Of a stretch of 64,000 bases of DNA, positions 42,240 to 53,494 are shown one piece after another. How positions within the stretch are numbered: the first letter of the stretch is position 1; each line of letters begins with the position of its first letter. Origin of the DNA: Panicum virgatum (Eukaryota; Streptophyta; Magnoliopsida; Poales; Poaceae); the NCBI RefSeq assembly GCF_016808335.1, contig NC_053146.1, forward strand, positions 40,234,470 through 40,298,469, in the 5' to 3' direction. Below the pieces are notes generated by a model, which had not been told where the DNA came from, ran no database searches, and worked only from the letters and a program-made list of their open reading frames with translations. The translations under genes were made by a program, and so were the position numbers.

Positions 42240-44966
42240 CTTATTTTTTCTTGATAAAAGGGTTCCCGTGCTTTATTGCAAGAACAAAGCTTACTGAGTT
42301 TTAAGGTTCCGAGCTCAGCGTATTCCAGGCGCACCCGCTACCGCCGGTACAGTTCAGAGAAAAATAACATAGCTACAGGCTGAACAGCTTAGATCAACCG
42401 CACACACATCAGGTGGCATTGGCACGATCGGATCAACCGCGTACACATCAGGCGGCATTGGCATGATCGGAGGAGCAGCGATGGAGTCCAACCAGGAGAG
42501 TGCCCCACGAGATTGATCCGAACTTGACGTTTGTTGTTACGAAGAAGTGCTCCATAGTATCCTCGGCGGTTTGGTTCCCTCCTCCAGAAGGCGGTGTGCG
42601 GCATGTTCCAATCTCGCTTGCGCTTGTCCGGCTTCAAGAGCACGCACCAACGGCTCAGCATGTTGACAATGCTCATGTTGTTTATCTGATGGTGTGTAGT
42701 CTCAGGCTCCCAGGTAGATATGACCCATTCCATTTCCGGCACCTACGACGGATCCAATATCCGCTATGGAAGCCATTTTCTTGTAGCTGGCTCTATAAAT
42801 AGCCGACCAAGATACGCTTCTTCGGTTGGCGGCTCCACCACGGCCGTCTGAATACGTGGCGAATCTGCTCTACCGCGACATCTGCATCAAGGTGGTAATG
42901 ATTTGGAGTCAAACCTGGTATTATGGTTTGTTTTTTCTTTTGGGTTAATTTGGTTTGGTGCTAAATGGGTTGAGAGAGCTGGTGGGCTGGTTTGGTTGGG
43001 ATTAATATTTAGAATGAATTGGTTGTGCTCGGTTCCATCCAGCGTCAGATCAGATCCTGGCTGTTGCGCGCCAGTAGTGTCTCGTCTCGAGCTTCGGGCA
43101 GCGTCGGTAGTGTCTTGTCTTAGTGCGTTGATCAAGCCTAGAAGGCTAGATTAGGTAGGAGAGTGACAGCGCACATCACGATTTGGATCCATTTTGGTTT
43201 TTGTTGTCGGCAATTTAGTTTGGTTTGGTTTTTGACGCAAGCAGATTGGTTTGGTGGGGTTTGATTGCTGAGGACAATTGTAATTAATTCGGTGCGGTTT
43301 TGGTTTGGACTTCAAACCATTAGCACCTTGACATCTGCAAACCCGAGGACTAAAGCTGCGTCACATCCTCCGGGCTGCCTGCCGACTAAGAACACGATTA
43401 GTGTCAGATTAAGCCATTCGCATCATTGTTCGTCGGAGGGCCCGGGGACTTGGTGATAACGAAAAGCGGGAGCACGAAATTGTTGTCGTTTGATTGTCCT
43501 CGGAAGCTAGAAAGAAAGACAGGCGTCGCAGCTCTCTCTAACCCCGCCGAAAGTTTGGAAAGACAGGCGTCGCAGCTCTCTAATCCCGCCGAAAGTTTGG
43601 AACCCGTACTCGGTGGCTCTGTACAGGCCGCCGGAGAGCCACCGGCGACAGGAGACGCCGCCGCCGCCGAGGTCGTAGAGCCAGCGATCGGCGAGACCAC
43701 CGTCGCCGCGCGCAGCAGTAGCCACAGGGTCCAGGGCGGCCGGTCGATCGGGACCGCGGCGGCCGGGGCGACAGAGCGTGGTCTCCGCGCACGTTGCCTT
43801 GCCCTGTCCATCCACGGACGGCGACGGATGCGTAGCCGACCAACCGTCGCCGCAGCATCGACCGGTCCCCGGCTCCTCGGAGCGATTTATGTTGGCGCCA
43901 GCCATCGACGCGTACGCCCGTCCGTCGCCTTCCTTCCTTACCTTGCTCGTCTGATCTATCGATGCTCAGCTCGGCTAGCCGCCTGCCATGTCTCGGGCAG
44001 CCCCTGTCTCTCCCCTGCTGGTCCTGGATCACTTCCTTCCCCACGTCGTCATGGTCATGGTCCTCCCCTCCTCGCATTGCAGTCGACCTGGACCGCGGCG
44101 ACAAAGCGGCCGCCGTGCACGTTGCACTATGGTACGTTGCCCACCCGCGGCTCATCAACGCCCCACTCGTACCGATCGGCATTGATCGCGCGGAACAAAT
44201 TCTGTTGGTACGCCGCCACGCACGGCACCAACTAACGAACGAGGCTGCTGGATCGATCGCCTTCTTCTTCTTCTTACTATGCGTGCCACCTACTTCATCC
44301 GTTTGAAATTGTAGATTTGTTTGACTTTTTTAACACTAACTTTGGCCACTCATCTTATTAAAAATTTTTGTGCAAACATAGTTAAATTTAAGTTATTTTT
44401 GAGAGTCAAATGATCTGTAATTTGGAACGCTAGCTGTCCACCCATGCAAAATGGCCCTCAGACGCCGTGACGCACGATGGTCCTTGCACACCGTCGTCGA
44501 AGCAGATCTATCCAAAGGCCGGCCGGCCGGGGTACAGGTCCAGGAGGGATGCATGCACGGGCATTATTTGGGTTTCTCGAGCGAGCCCTCCACTTTAGGC
44601 AAAAGAACAACGTCGTTATTATAGTAATATAAGTGAGAATGAAGAAGAAAAAGAAGCAAAATATGTAACTTCTACGAGCTAGCTAGTAGTCATATGAACG
44701 GATTAAAATTTAGCACTCAATTTTAGCTATTCCGAACAGAATACTTACCAGGCAGTAGAAAGTGGGATCACCGGTCTCTGTCCTAGCCATGGCCCTCTCC
44801 AGATAGATTCTGCTACATTAATAATTGTTGTTGATAGATCTATGATCTATCCCGATGACAATGCGGGCACCACACTTTTAAACCAGAAAATTTAAAATGA
44901 TTAATTACTACTCAATGCGCCCAGACCTACTACTACTCACCAAATAAATGCCTCAGACCACAGTTA
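42240..44966. other. Intergenic with decayed repeats; no convincing gene
   Basis: Contents: a 33-base near-tandem repeat around GATCAACCGC-ACACATCAGG (42393-42470); a minus-strand frame (42742-42389) without recognisable motif; a TATAAATAG box at about 42794 not followed by a start codon; a 44/42-base tandem duplication at 43517-43602; GC-rich DNA with long but unconvincing frames (43426-44235); and a half Stowaway-like MITE (CTTCATCCGTTTGAAATTGTAG, about 44290-44430). Confidence 0.4.
43517..43602. repeat. 44/42-base tandem duplication
   Basis: AGACAGGCGTCGCAGCTCTC ... CCGAAAGTTTGGAA occurs twice in succession, differing by a CT indel and one substitution. Confidence 0.8.
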
Positions 44967-45290
44967 GGCCGTGTTTAGTTCCGGCGCAATTTTTTTTTGC
45001 GTTGGAATCTTGTTAATTTGAAGTACTAAATGAAGTCTATTTACAAAACTTTTTGCACAGATGTGTTGTAAATCGCGAGACGAATCTAATGATGCAAATT
45101 AATTCATGATTAATCAATAATTATCGGATGGTTACTGTAGCATCACTGTTGCAAATCATGAATTAAATAGGCTCATTAGATTCGTCTCGCGATTTACAGC
45201 CCATCCATGCAAAAAAAAATTTGTAAATAAATATTCGATGTGATGTTTTTTTTGTTTACGGGGTTTATGAGGTGGAAACTAAACAGAGCC
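44967..45290. mobile_element. Tourist-type MITE with TTA duplication
   Basis: Ends GGCCGTGTTTAGTTCC and GGAAACTAAACAGAGCC are inverted, flanked by TTA at 44964-44966 and 45291-45293. The AT-rich interior has two inverted GATTCGTCTCGCGATTTACA-type segments. No coding capacity. Confidence 0.85.
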
Positions 45291-45614
45291 TTACTCAGTT
45301 GCCTGCAAATACACTGGAATGGCCAAATAAATTTCATGAGCCTTATACTTGTCGTAATAGTTGTTTTCTTGCTAAACTTTGCGAAACAGTGCGGTGACCA
45401 AACTTTGTTAGCTGCACCCATCCGCGATCTTTGTACGGTTGAATCTAGAGCGGAGAAGCCATGGACTGCACTTCGAATAAATCAAGAATTTAACTGAATA
45501 AAATAAAAATTTAACCGACGCTAAAGTTCTGAGGCTTATTTTAAACCGGTCATGGCAATACCATGAGTGCTTATTAGCTTAAATTAAACCCCTCACTTCC
45601 CAAACAAGCTTTAA

Positions 45615-45910
45615 GGATCTGTTTGGATGAGCTAAATAAAGTTGAGTGCTAAACTTAGCACTCCTACCTTTGCTAAAATTTTTGAGTCTTGGCTAAACAT
45701 TAATCCATCTTATTAGCATTTATGTTTGGATACACTAATGCTAAAGTTTAGCACTATCTTATCCAGACATGAGTGCTAATAGGATGGGCTAAACTTTAGC
45801 CAAGACTCAAACTTTCCCAAAGATGTAAGTGCTAACAGATGCTAAAGTTTGGATAGTAAGGATAACAAAGATATAAACGCTAATAGATGCTAAAGTTTCC
45901 AAAACAGGCC
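45615..45910. mobile_element. MITE with GGATCTGTTTGGA...CCAAAACAGGCC ends
   Basis: Imperfect inverted ends and an interior that repeats GTGCTAA-AGATGCTAAAGTTT. Related in style to Tourist elements. TTAA lies near both ends, but the exact duplication is uncertain. Confidence 0.6.
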
Positions 45911-45964
45911 ATTAATGCTCAGATCAATATAGCTAAAGCTTCTAAACTCTTACACATTAACTTA

Positions 45965-46392
45965 GAGCATCTCCAGCAGTTTGGCAAATCGAATTGCCAT
46001 CTTTGATTTTTGGCAAAAACGTTAAAAATACTCCTCCAACAGTTTGGCAAAAGACTTCGCAAATTTTGGCAACTTGGGAAAAACCAGTCTCCAGCGCGCA
46101 AATATACGCGCGCGGCACGCAGTTGGCATCGTGATTTCTAGTTAGGTGGGAAGGTGAAAAAAGAAATAAATAACAGAGAAGAGTTCCTGATTTAAGTTTT
46201 CAAGAGGTGGAAGGGCATAAATATAATTTTATTTCTCTCTCAGGATTCCTGATGTAAGTTAGATCTGGATTTGGCAAGTGAATTATGCCAAACTGTTGGA
46301 GATAAACTCTTTTTTTACTTGGTATATCTTTTTAGAAGTTGGCAAAACGCAAGATATGCCAAGTAAAATATGACAAACTGCTGGAGATGCTC
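45965..46392. mobile_element. PIF/Harbinger-type MITE (GAGCATCTCCAGCAGTTTGGCA)
   Basis: Ends GAGCATCTCCAGCAGTTTG and CAAACTGCTGGAGATGCTC are perfectly inverted, flanked by TTA (45962-45964 and 46393-46395). The interior repeats TTTGGCAA. It lies just downstream (3') of the KCS gene. Confidence 0.9.
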
Positions 46393-46671
46393 TTAGCTTT
46401 GCTCAGCTAAGAAGATTTCCACAACGAATTGAGTATAAAACTATAGTAGAAAGACGGAATGCTCCTGTGTATATTCACTTTCTCATGATATTGGCGTAGG
46501 TACTGGAGCTGAGAGGCCATCTCATCAATATCATCATCACATCATCACGAAGCAATCAACAAGCACAACTCACCGGCCCCTATGAATCTTCCTTTTAATT
46601 ATTTCTAACCCGGACGCAAGAACGACGGCCGATGCGGCGGCGGCGCCGCCAATCATTAGCAGGATTGGTCG

Positions 46672-48060
46672 TCAGGCGGCGGGCTTGTGCGTCTTGGACG
46701 GCGGCGGCAGCGGCATCGGGTAGCGGTGGACGCATCCGTTCCAGGGGTTGTCGGCGTCGGGCCCGCAGTCGCGGAGCGCGCGCCACACGTTGCTGCAGGC
46801 CTTGAAGCCCGTCCCGAAGGCCAGCATCCAGAGGCGGTCGCCGGCGCGGACCCGGCGCTTGGCCTCGAAGTAGGCCAGCTCGTAGAACACGAGGCTGCTC
46901 GACGTGTTCCCGAACCGGTGCAGCGTGGCCCTCGCCGGCTCCACCACCGCCGGCCCGAACCCCATCAGCCGCGCCACCGCGTCGATCACCGCCTTCCCGC
47001 CCGAGTGGATGCACATGTGCTCGAACGCGCGCTGGAAGTCGGGCACCTCCGCCGCCGCCGCCTTGCGGTTCCCCGCCGCGCGGGCGCGCGCCACGCGCCA
47101 CGCGTACCGGAGCATCTCCGCCACCGGCAGCACCCGGGGCCCCAGCGCCGTGATGTGCCGCCGGAGCGCGGCGCCCGCGACGCGGACCAGGTCCTTGGTG
47201 AGCGCCACGCCCAGGTTGCCCCGCTCGTCCTCCATCTGCGTCGCCGCGTGGAAGGCCGCGTCGTCGGCGCCGTGGTGCGTCCGCAGCGTGCGCACCAGCT
47301 CGTACTTGGCGTCGGCGCGGCGCGCCGGCACGTCCGTCACCAGCGCCGCCGCGGTGCCCACGCGGAAGATGCAGTTGGTCACCAGCATGTGCTTGTTCTC
47401 GCCGAAGTACCAGTTGAGGCTGGTGTTCTCGGTCACCACCACCAGCGCGTACCCGGGGCGCCGCTGGCACCGCAGCGACCGCGCCGCCGTGTCGATGCCC
47501 ACGGTGCCGGCGCTGCAGCCCATCCCGGCGACGCTGTACGCCTTCACGTCGGGCCGCATCTTGAACCGGTGCGCGATCATGGACGCCAGCGACGGCATCG
47601 GGGAGAACATGGAGCACGCCACGACGAGGACGCTGATGTCGGCGGGCGTCACGTCGGCCTTGGCCAGGAGCTGCCCGACCACGGCGAAGAGGCCCTCCTC
47701 GGCCTCCTGCACCGCGAACGCCAGCGTCTTGTCGAACCGGCCCGAGAAGATGAAGGGCGGCGCGAAGGTCTCCTGCCCCAGGCCGGACTTGCTGTAGATG
47801 AGCCGCATGAAGTCGGCGATGTCGTCGGAGTAGCGGCGGCACTTGAGCCCGAAGTACTCGCACACCTCGAGGTTCACCTGCCGGTCCACGTCCGGGAGGT
47901 GGCAGCTGTAGTTGAGCAGGTACACCGGCCGCTGCCGCCGCAGGACGAGCCGGAGGACGGTCACCAGGAAGGCGAGCGCCGAGACGACGAGGGGCACCAG
48001 CACCGGGAGCGGGAGCGCGCGCAGCGACGCCATGGCCGCCGTGGTCGACGATGCCTGCAT
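46672..48060 (-). CDS. 3-ketoacyl-CoA synthase (very-long-chain fatty acid elongation)
   Basis: A single-exon gene of 462 residues. It catalyses the first, condensing step of fatty-acid elongation, joining malonyl-CoA to long-chain acyl-CoA in the endoplasmic reticulum, and feeds cuticular wax, suberin or sphingolipid synthesis. A hydrophobic segment (about residues 14-38) is the membrane anchor. The FAE1-type domain begins RPVYLLNYSCHLP. The catalytic triad is visible: Cys182 in GMGCSAG, His352 in CIHSGGKAV and Asn385 in FGNTSSS, with spacing like known family members. Only one clear membrane segment is present, so the N-terminus is shorter than in many relatives. The start at 48060 is chosen because a TATA box lies at 48174-48167. 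The longer upstream frame would begin before transcription starts. The specific KCS subgroup is not assigned. Confidence 0.93.
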   Translation of the reverse strand: MQASSTTAAMASLRALPLPVLVPLVVSALAFLVTVLRLVLRRQRPVYLLNYSCHLPDVDRQVNLEVCEYFGLKCRRYSDDIADFMRLIYSKSGLGQETFAPPFIFSGRFDKTLAFAVQEAEEGLFAVVGQLLAKADVTPADISVLVVACSMFSPMPSLASMIAHRFKMRPDVKAYSVAGMGCSAGTVGIDTAARSLRCQRRPGYALVVVTENTSLNWYFGENKHMLVTNCIFRVGTAAALVTDVPARRADAKYELVRTLRTHHGADDAAFHAATQMEDERGNLGVALTKDLVRVAGAALRRHITALGPRVLPVAEMLRYAWRVARARAAGNRKAAAAEVPDFQRAFEHMCIHSGGKAVIDAVARLMGFGPAVVEPARATLHRFGNTSSSLVFYELAYFEAKRRVRAGDRLWMLAFGTGFKACSNVWRALRDCGPDADNPWNGCVHRYPMPLPPPSKTHKPAA

Positions 48061-48166
48061 GACCACCGAGCTGAGCTCTCTCTGCTGCTGCTGCCGCCGC
48101 CGCCGCCTTGGGAGAGCTGGAGGCTGCTGCAGCGTGCACTGTGGAGTGTTAAGGATGGATTGGCTG

Positions 48167-48174
48167 TATTTATA
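48167..48174 (-). promoter_or_regulatory. TATA box of the KCS gene
   Basis: TATAAATA on the minus strand lies about 110 bases upstream of the chosen ATG. It implies a leader of roughly 80 bases and rules out the longer open frame starting at 48228. Confidence 0.75.
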
Positions 48175-48756
48175 GGCGCCCAGACAGGGATGGTGGCGCC
48201 CAAGTGTCCAGACTTTGGGCACTCCCATGTGCTCGGAAATGAATGCATCTCAGTCAGTCGCTTCTCGTTCCGGATCCATCCTTTTTTAAGTGCACTACGA
48301 ATCTACTTAAAAAGGGCCCTAGCACACACACTAGTGCTTAGTACGCTTAAGAATAGCATTAGCAATGCCGTTTAGCAAAAGAAAATTTTTAAACTACCAT
48401 TGAAGACGAACCTAACCGTACCATTTTAAAAGTTTAAGAGTTAATTTGAAATATACCGGTGAAAAAGAGTTAATTGAAATGCTCGAAGAGTCACTGATGG
48501 TCACAGCACATTCTTTTTTGAAGATCCGCATTCTAATTTCGTGCAGCAGCATCCTGAATAGTTCCACAATAGGGGTGAGCGGTATCCCCTGATTTAGTAG
48601 TATCAGATACTGATGGGTTAATAAGGTGCGCCTTTTTACTGCACGCGTCTCGAATGACCTTACCAAATAGGAGTAGTACTGCTAGACGTACGTGCACTGC
48701 TGATGATGGGAGCACATGGGCCGTCGATCCACCGATCTACTAGCCCCGTCCACTTC

Positions 48757-48970
48757 CAAAAAAGTTGCTACAGTAACATCACATCGAATTTTTGGACACA
48801 TACAGTATTAAATGTAGTTGAAAAAATAACTAATTACATAGTCTAACTGATTAGTACGAGATGAATCTTTTAAGGTTAATTAGTTTATGATTGGACATTA
48901 TTTGTCAAGAAACAACGAACTGTGCTACAGTAATTTTTCATCCCAAAATCGCGAACCCAATGGGCCTAGA
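48757..48970. mobile_element. Tourist-like MITE fragment
   Basis: AT-rich sequence with GTTGCTACAGTAACATCACATC, TTAATTAGTTTATGATTGGAC and GTGCTACAGTAATTTTTCATC, a layout shared with many grass MITEs. The left end (CCCGTCCACTTCC) and right end are eroded and no duplication is clear. Confidence 0.45.
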
Positions 48971-48974
48971 TGTA

Positions 48975-49755
48975 AGGATGGATTCGAATCGGATACGGAT
49001 GAAATCAGATCCGGATGTCACCTTTTACCATATTTTAATCCGGATACGAATGCGAATGCGGATCTCATCGGATACGAATACAAAATAGATAGTTCGAATC
49101 CGGATTCAGATCCGGATACTTTCTCGATTTGAAACATAGAGCTATCATGAGTATCAATTTATTTTGTCAATAATTTTATAGTAAATCAAAATTATTATAC
49201 AAGTAGGGAGTAAAGGATTAGAAGATAGCTAATATAAAAAGAATATAATTATCTATGCATAGCTTTTATATTAAATATATAATACTAATTATAAATGTAA
49301 AATAAATAAATATTTAAATACTTAATAATTAAGATATATAAAAAAGATTCTATCATTAAATAAATAATTAATTTGACTCGTATCAAATAATTTTAATCAT
49401 GAAATAAATATATTAAATAGTTAAAGTTAATTTTTATATCATTACTAATTTTAATAAATATATTATTAGTTATCAAGCTTTCCAAGTAATTTAAATAGTA
49501 TATATCATCAAGTAATTAGGTATAAAGATAAGTTTAACATTGTCTCACTAGTCACTTTTTCTTTACGGATACAGACGGATACGGATGTGATCGGATATTC
49601 TTCGAATACGAATATGGAATCGGATATAGAAAAGTTCTTAAAATCGGACTCGGATGCATCCATATGACATCCATATTAAAATCGAATACGAATACGGATA
49701 TCCAGATTTACATTTTAAACGGATACGAATACGGATAATTCGAATGTCTACTGTA
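48975..49755. repeat. AT-rich element bounded by GGATACGAAT/GGATTCGAAT repeats
   Basis: Both flanks are arrays of GGATACGGAT- and ACGAATGCGAAT-type hexamers (48975-49125 and 49565-49750) around a very AT-rich core. The arrangement fits a non-autonomous DNA transposon with binding-site arrays, but termini are not sharp. Confidence 0.45.
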
Positions 49756-49829
49756 TCTACACGGATCATTTGATTGTTCTTCCAGGATCGCCATGGTAGG
49801 CGATACAATGCAAGGGTGTCGTTATCGAT

Positions 49830-50633
49830 GAGGCTGTCTGCACTCTTCGAACTCTAAATCCATCCTTCTGTCTGGTCACTCCTATATATTCAATTTTTCC
49901 GTGCTCGTCATACTCTACATCTCAACCTCTATATCAACTACCACATAGTGGGGTCCACACGTCATACTCTATTTTCCCTCACGCCCCCTCTCTCCCCTCT
50001 CTCTCTCTCCTCTATCTCTCTCCCGCCTCCCACCCACGCGCCCCCTCCCCTGCGCGCGGTGGAGCAACATCCCGGCGGCCTCCTTCCCTCTGCTGGAGCT
50101 CGCGGCAGCGCGGCGGTGCAGGGGCACCGCGGCCGGCGGCGCGCCTCGCGGTGTCGCCCCCGGCGGCGGGCTCAGTCTGGACGGTGGGGATCCACCCCCG
50201 ACGGCGACGGATCAGGCGCGACCAGCCACAATTCGGAGACGGGATTCAACGCTCGGACGACGGCGGCGGACTGGCACGAGCGCGCGGACAGCGGAGGACC
50301 GCGGGGAGGCTGGGCTTGCTTGGTGCTGCGGAGAGGCCGGGCGGTGTCCCTCTTCCATGCTCCGGCGGCCATGGCGGCCCTCCCCCTGCTCCCTCTCTTG
50401 GCGCCCATGGCACTGTCCGGCCACGGCGGCCCTCCTCCCTCGCCGCACTTCCTTCTCCCTCCTTCCTCCTCCGTAGCCGCGCCGCGCCTCGAGATTCTAG
50501 ATGTCGGCGGCGGGCTGGACATCGGGGTTGGAGGGCGAGGCGGAGCGGCGTGGTGGAGGCTCACCGGCCGGGACGCGGCGGCGCAGGAGGGCGCAATGGG
50601 GCAGGGAGGCAGAGGCGGAGCGGTGCGCTCGGT
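49830..50633. other. CT-rich then GC-rich DNA; no convincing gene
   Basis: A CT-rich tract (49975-50050) is followed by very GC-rich DNA with overlapping open frames in several registers and no domain. It may be the interior of a decayed element. Confidence 0.35.
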
Positions 50634-50784
50634 CGGACGAGAAGTGGGCCCGCGCCGGCGGTAGCGTAGCTCTGGTACCCCGGTAAATTTGGCGGAGCTG
50701 AAGTGAAACGGACGAGAAGTGGGCCCGCGCCGGCGGTAGCGTAGCTCCGGTACCCCCGGTAAATTTGGCGGAGCTGAAGTGAAA
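50634..50784. repeat. 75/76-base tandem duplication
   Basis: CGGACGAGAAGTGGGCCCGCG ... GCGGAGCTGAAGTGAAA appears twice in succession (50634-50708, 50709-50784) with one substitution and one inserted C. Confidence 0.85.
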
Positions 50785-53494
50785 CGGGAAGATAGCGGAA
50801 GCTTTAGAGGTCCCCGGTGCAGCAGTTTTTTCGCCAAATTGATACTTCAGTACCTGGAAGCGTATGGCGTCCAGTATCCACTGCGACCAGCGTGAGCACG
50901 CGTCCTACCGCTGAAGAAATATTTTTAGATACTTGATAAAAAATATATGCTAATACAAGTTCTAGGTTCCTGCAATGAAAATGTCTAGACTACTTAGCCA
51001 GTAAATCTTGAAATTGAAATAGTCATCATGAATATCTCGTAATCTATCGACCGTCTTGCCATCTGATCTCATTAGCAAACAATCTTGAGCACTATACAAG
51101 TTCTCTTTGGATGTTGCATTGTTGTGTGTGCATCCTAGTTATGCAGAAGTCGAGTTAGATCTTAGTATGATTGTATCATTTTGATGTAATTGTTTAAGAT
51201 CAACATAGCTTTTTTTTTCAAAAAAAATAGTCTTTCTAAAATCTGGTCTCTAAATGATTATTTAGAGAGTTATTTGAATAAAAATTATTTTCTATATATT
51301 TGTACTCCTTAACAGTTTCTCTATATCTTGTGTGTAGTCTAGATAGCAATTCTTGTTTCTGATCTTTGTCTAGCGAGAAATTTGAAATAAAGGAGGTCTA
51401 TATTTAGAAATCCAATTAAAGAGGCTGTTGGTAGGTAACCTTTAACTAAAATATCTATTTCTAAGATATAACTCAACGATTGTCAAACTCTCTGAAACCC
51501 AGCCACCGTACCTGTGCGTGAGAGAGAGGGGTAATGATGCCCCTTAATGTTGCAATGAAATCGATCTGCTGATGTGCCGGACGACGTTACATACCTGAAA
51601 TCGCAGACTTTTTTTGCTGGGCTTCATGTGCAGGATCACAGGTTTATTAAAGCTAGCCCGCCAGCGCGTTCACACCGGTCGTGAAAGCTGCTGCTGAGTA
51701 CGTGCGCGCGTAGAAATTTGGGTTCGTACAGTAGTAGTACCCTGATGGCCGGTGTTCTCCAGACTAGAGAAGGAAATTCTCGGTTAGTTGGCCGGTGCCA
51801 TGGCGCCGGCATGGGCACTAGAAATAAACTCCCAAGCATCAATGGAGCGTCTTGTGTTAGCTAGGCTCGTGATGAATGATGGTACTGTGCTTTGCTTACC
51901 AACCGCCAAGATGATGGAGGGTGATGTGGTCGATGAGCAGCACGACCCATGCATCATCCATGGAGATTGAGATGGAGACATGGGCATGCATGGCCACCAC
52001 GAGCAAGGGTTGCTGTCGGTCGCCATGCCGAGGCCGGGCCGGCCGGGTCGGGAACAGGAAGCTAGCCAAATGCTCTACAGAGTCTCGATCGGGTATGCAC
52101 GTCCGTGCCTCCTCCGGTTTCCTTTTTGTCCGATCTCGATCGATGGATCGTGGTCGCAACGGCATGGATGCCACCTGATCGACGCAACATGCATGGAAAC
52201 CGAAATCTTACCGGCCCTTGAAAACTTGAATGCACGCGCGCCGCCCGCAAGACGGCAAGAGTGAAGCACAGTACTGTAGCAGCAGCAGCAGCAGCAAGCC
52301 GGGTACATGCGACCAAATGAATGTAGCAAGACCTAGCTATTACTAGCGGCTTCTCGGCGACGGTTGCCCATTTACCTGTTACACAGCTAGAGGCGGCCGC
52401 CGGCCGGCGCGGCAGAGAGATGCAATGCCATGCAGGTGGCGGCGTGGGCACCTAGCCGGCCGGCCTGTCTCGCTCTCGCTCGCTGCACGAAGCCGGCCAA
52501 GCCGGCATGGTGGCATCGTGTCAACGTCCCTTGGGCGTCCGATGATCAGCCGGACGAATGGGTCAAACGCCGAAGCCGAAGGCATGCAAGACCAAGGCCG
52601 CCGGGCTGGCGCCAGTGTGCAGCCTCAGCCAGCAGCGGCAGGCAGCCATGGCGCGCTGCAGCCGGCCATGTGAGGGACGATCAATGCGCGCTAGTTAGCT
52701 GTTGGGGGAGCCGACCCGACCTGATGACGGATGACCTGCTGCTACCTGCTGCATGCCGCCCCCTCCATCACGCTGTGCACACACTGCTACGCCTGTGTGC
52801 TGCTAGGTGCGCCAGCCTTGCCTGCCAGCGCGAGCGAGCAAGCGCCTACGTCTACGTGCGTATATGGACCTGCTGCTACAGGACTAGTACTCTACGTTGC
52901 GCACTATCGATCTCAAGGACCACGCGCACGGGGCCTGCGCCGCAAGGACGGCCGCCCGGCGGGCGGTGGTAGTAACCGAACCGTATACCATGCCCGGATT
53001 GGGCCGGTGAACAGGCACATGCATTTCTACATCTAGTACCAAGACGATTACTGTAGACATGCATGTTCGATTTTTACTGCCCCTGTTCCAGGGCGGCGTA
53101 CGTATTCAGATTTCAGAACCAGACCAACCGCTACTGCAGCACCCCCTGCCCGCCCGCCCGCCGATGCGGCCGGTGGTGCGTCGCTGCAGTCGACTCCGGC
53201 ACCGGCCCGCTCGGACCCCTATCCTATATCCTTCTCGGTCGGACGGACGCGCACTTGCCGGACGCTGGCAGATCAGCGCGGCCGCCGGCCCGGCCGGGAA
53301 AACGGAGAGCCTTCCAGCTTGGCACGCTGCACCCGGCCTGCAAGCAAAGCATCGGTCGCAGCACATACGCATGCCTCTTGCGTGCCGCTAGGGACTGAAA
53401 ATGGTTGGAAATGATCGGCGAAATGCTCCACCATTTTTAGTTTTATATTTTTTCATCGAAAACAAAAATAATACGATATTTCTGGATACAAAAA
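50785..53494. other. Intergenic; no gene recognised
   Basis: AT-rich to about 51500. Then moderately GC-rich DNA follows, dense in GCCGGC, CATGCATG and a (CAG)6-like tract near 52280. Frames up to 180 codons lack any recognisable motif or coding bias I can support. Confidence 0.4.

Noticed and set aside
43426..44235. 269-codon plus-strand frame
   Set aside because: It passes through a tandem duplication and GC-rich DNA with no recognisable domain; similarly long frames exist on the opposite strand.
46595..48139. 514-codon minus-strand frame overlapping KCS
   Set aside because: An out-of-frame Ala/Arg/Gly-rich product caused by high GC; no motif.
48061..48228. N-terminal extension of KCS by 56 residues
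   Set aside because: The extension would cover the TATA box and predicted transcription start.
46687..48375. 562-codon plus-strand frame
   Set aside because: It is the antisense shadow of the KCS gene: GC-rich, His/Arg/Pro/Val composition, no domain, while the minus-strand frame has the full catalytic triad.
49948..50664. 238-codon plus-strand frame
   Set aside because: Low-complexity Ala/Gly/Arg/Pro in GC-rich DNA, with competing frames in other registers and no domain.
52430..52972. 180-codon plus-strand frame
   Set aside because: No motif, no promoter or splice support, and competing frames of similar length.
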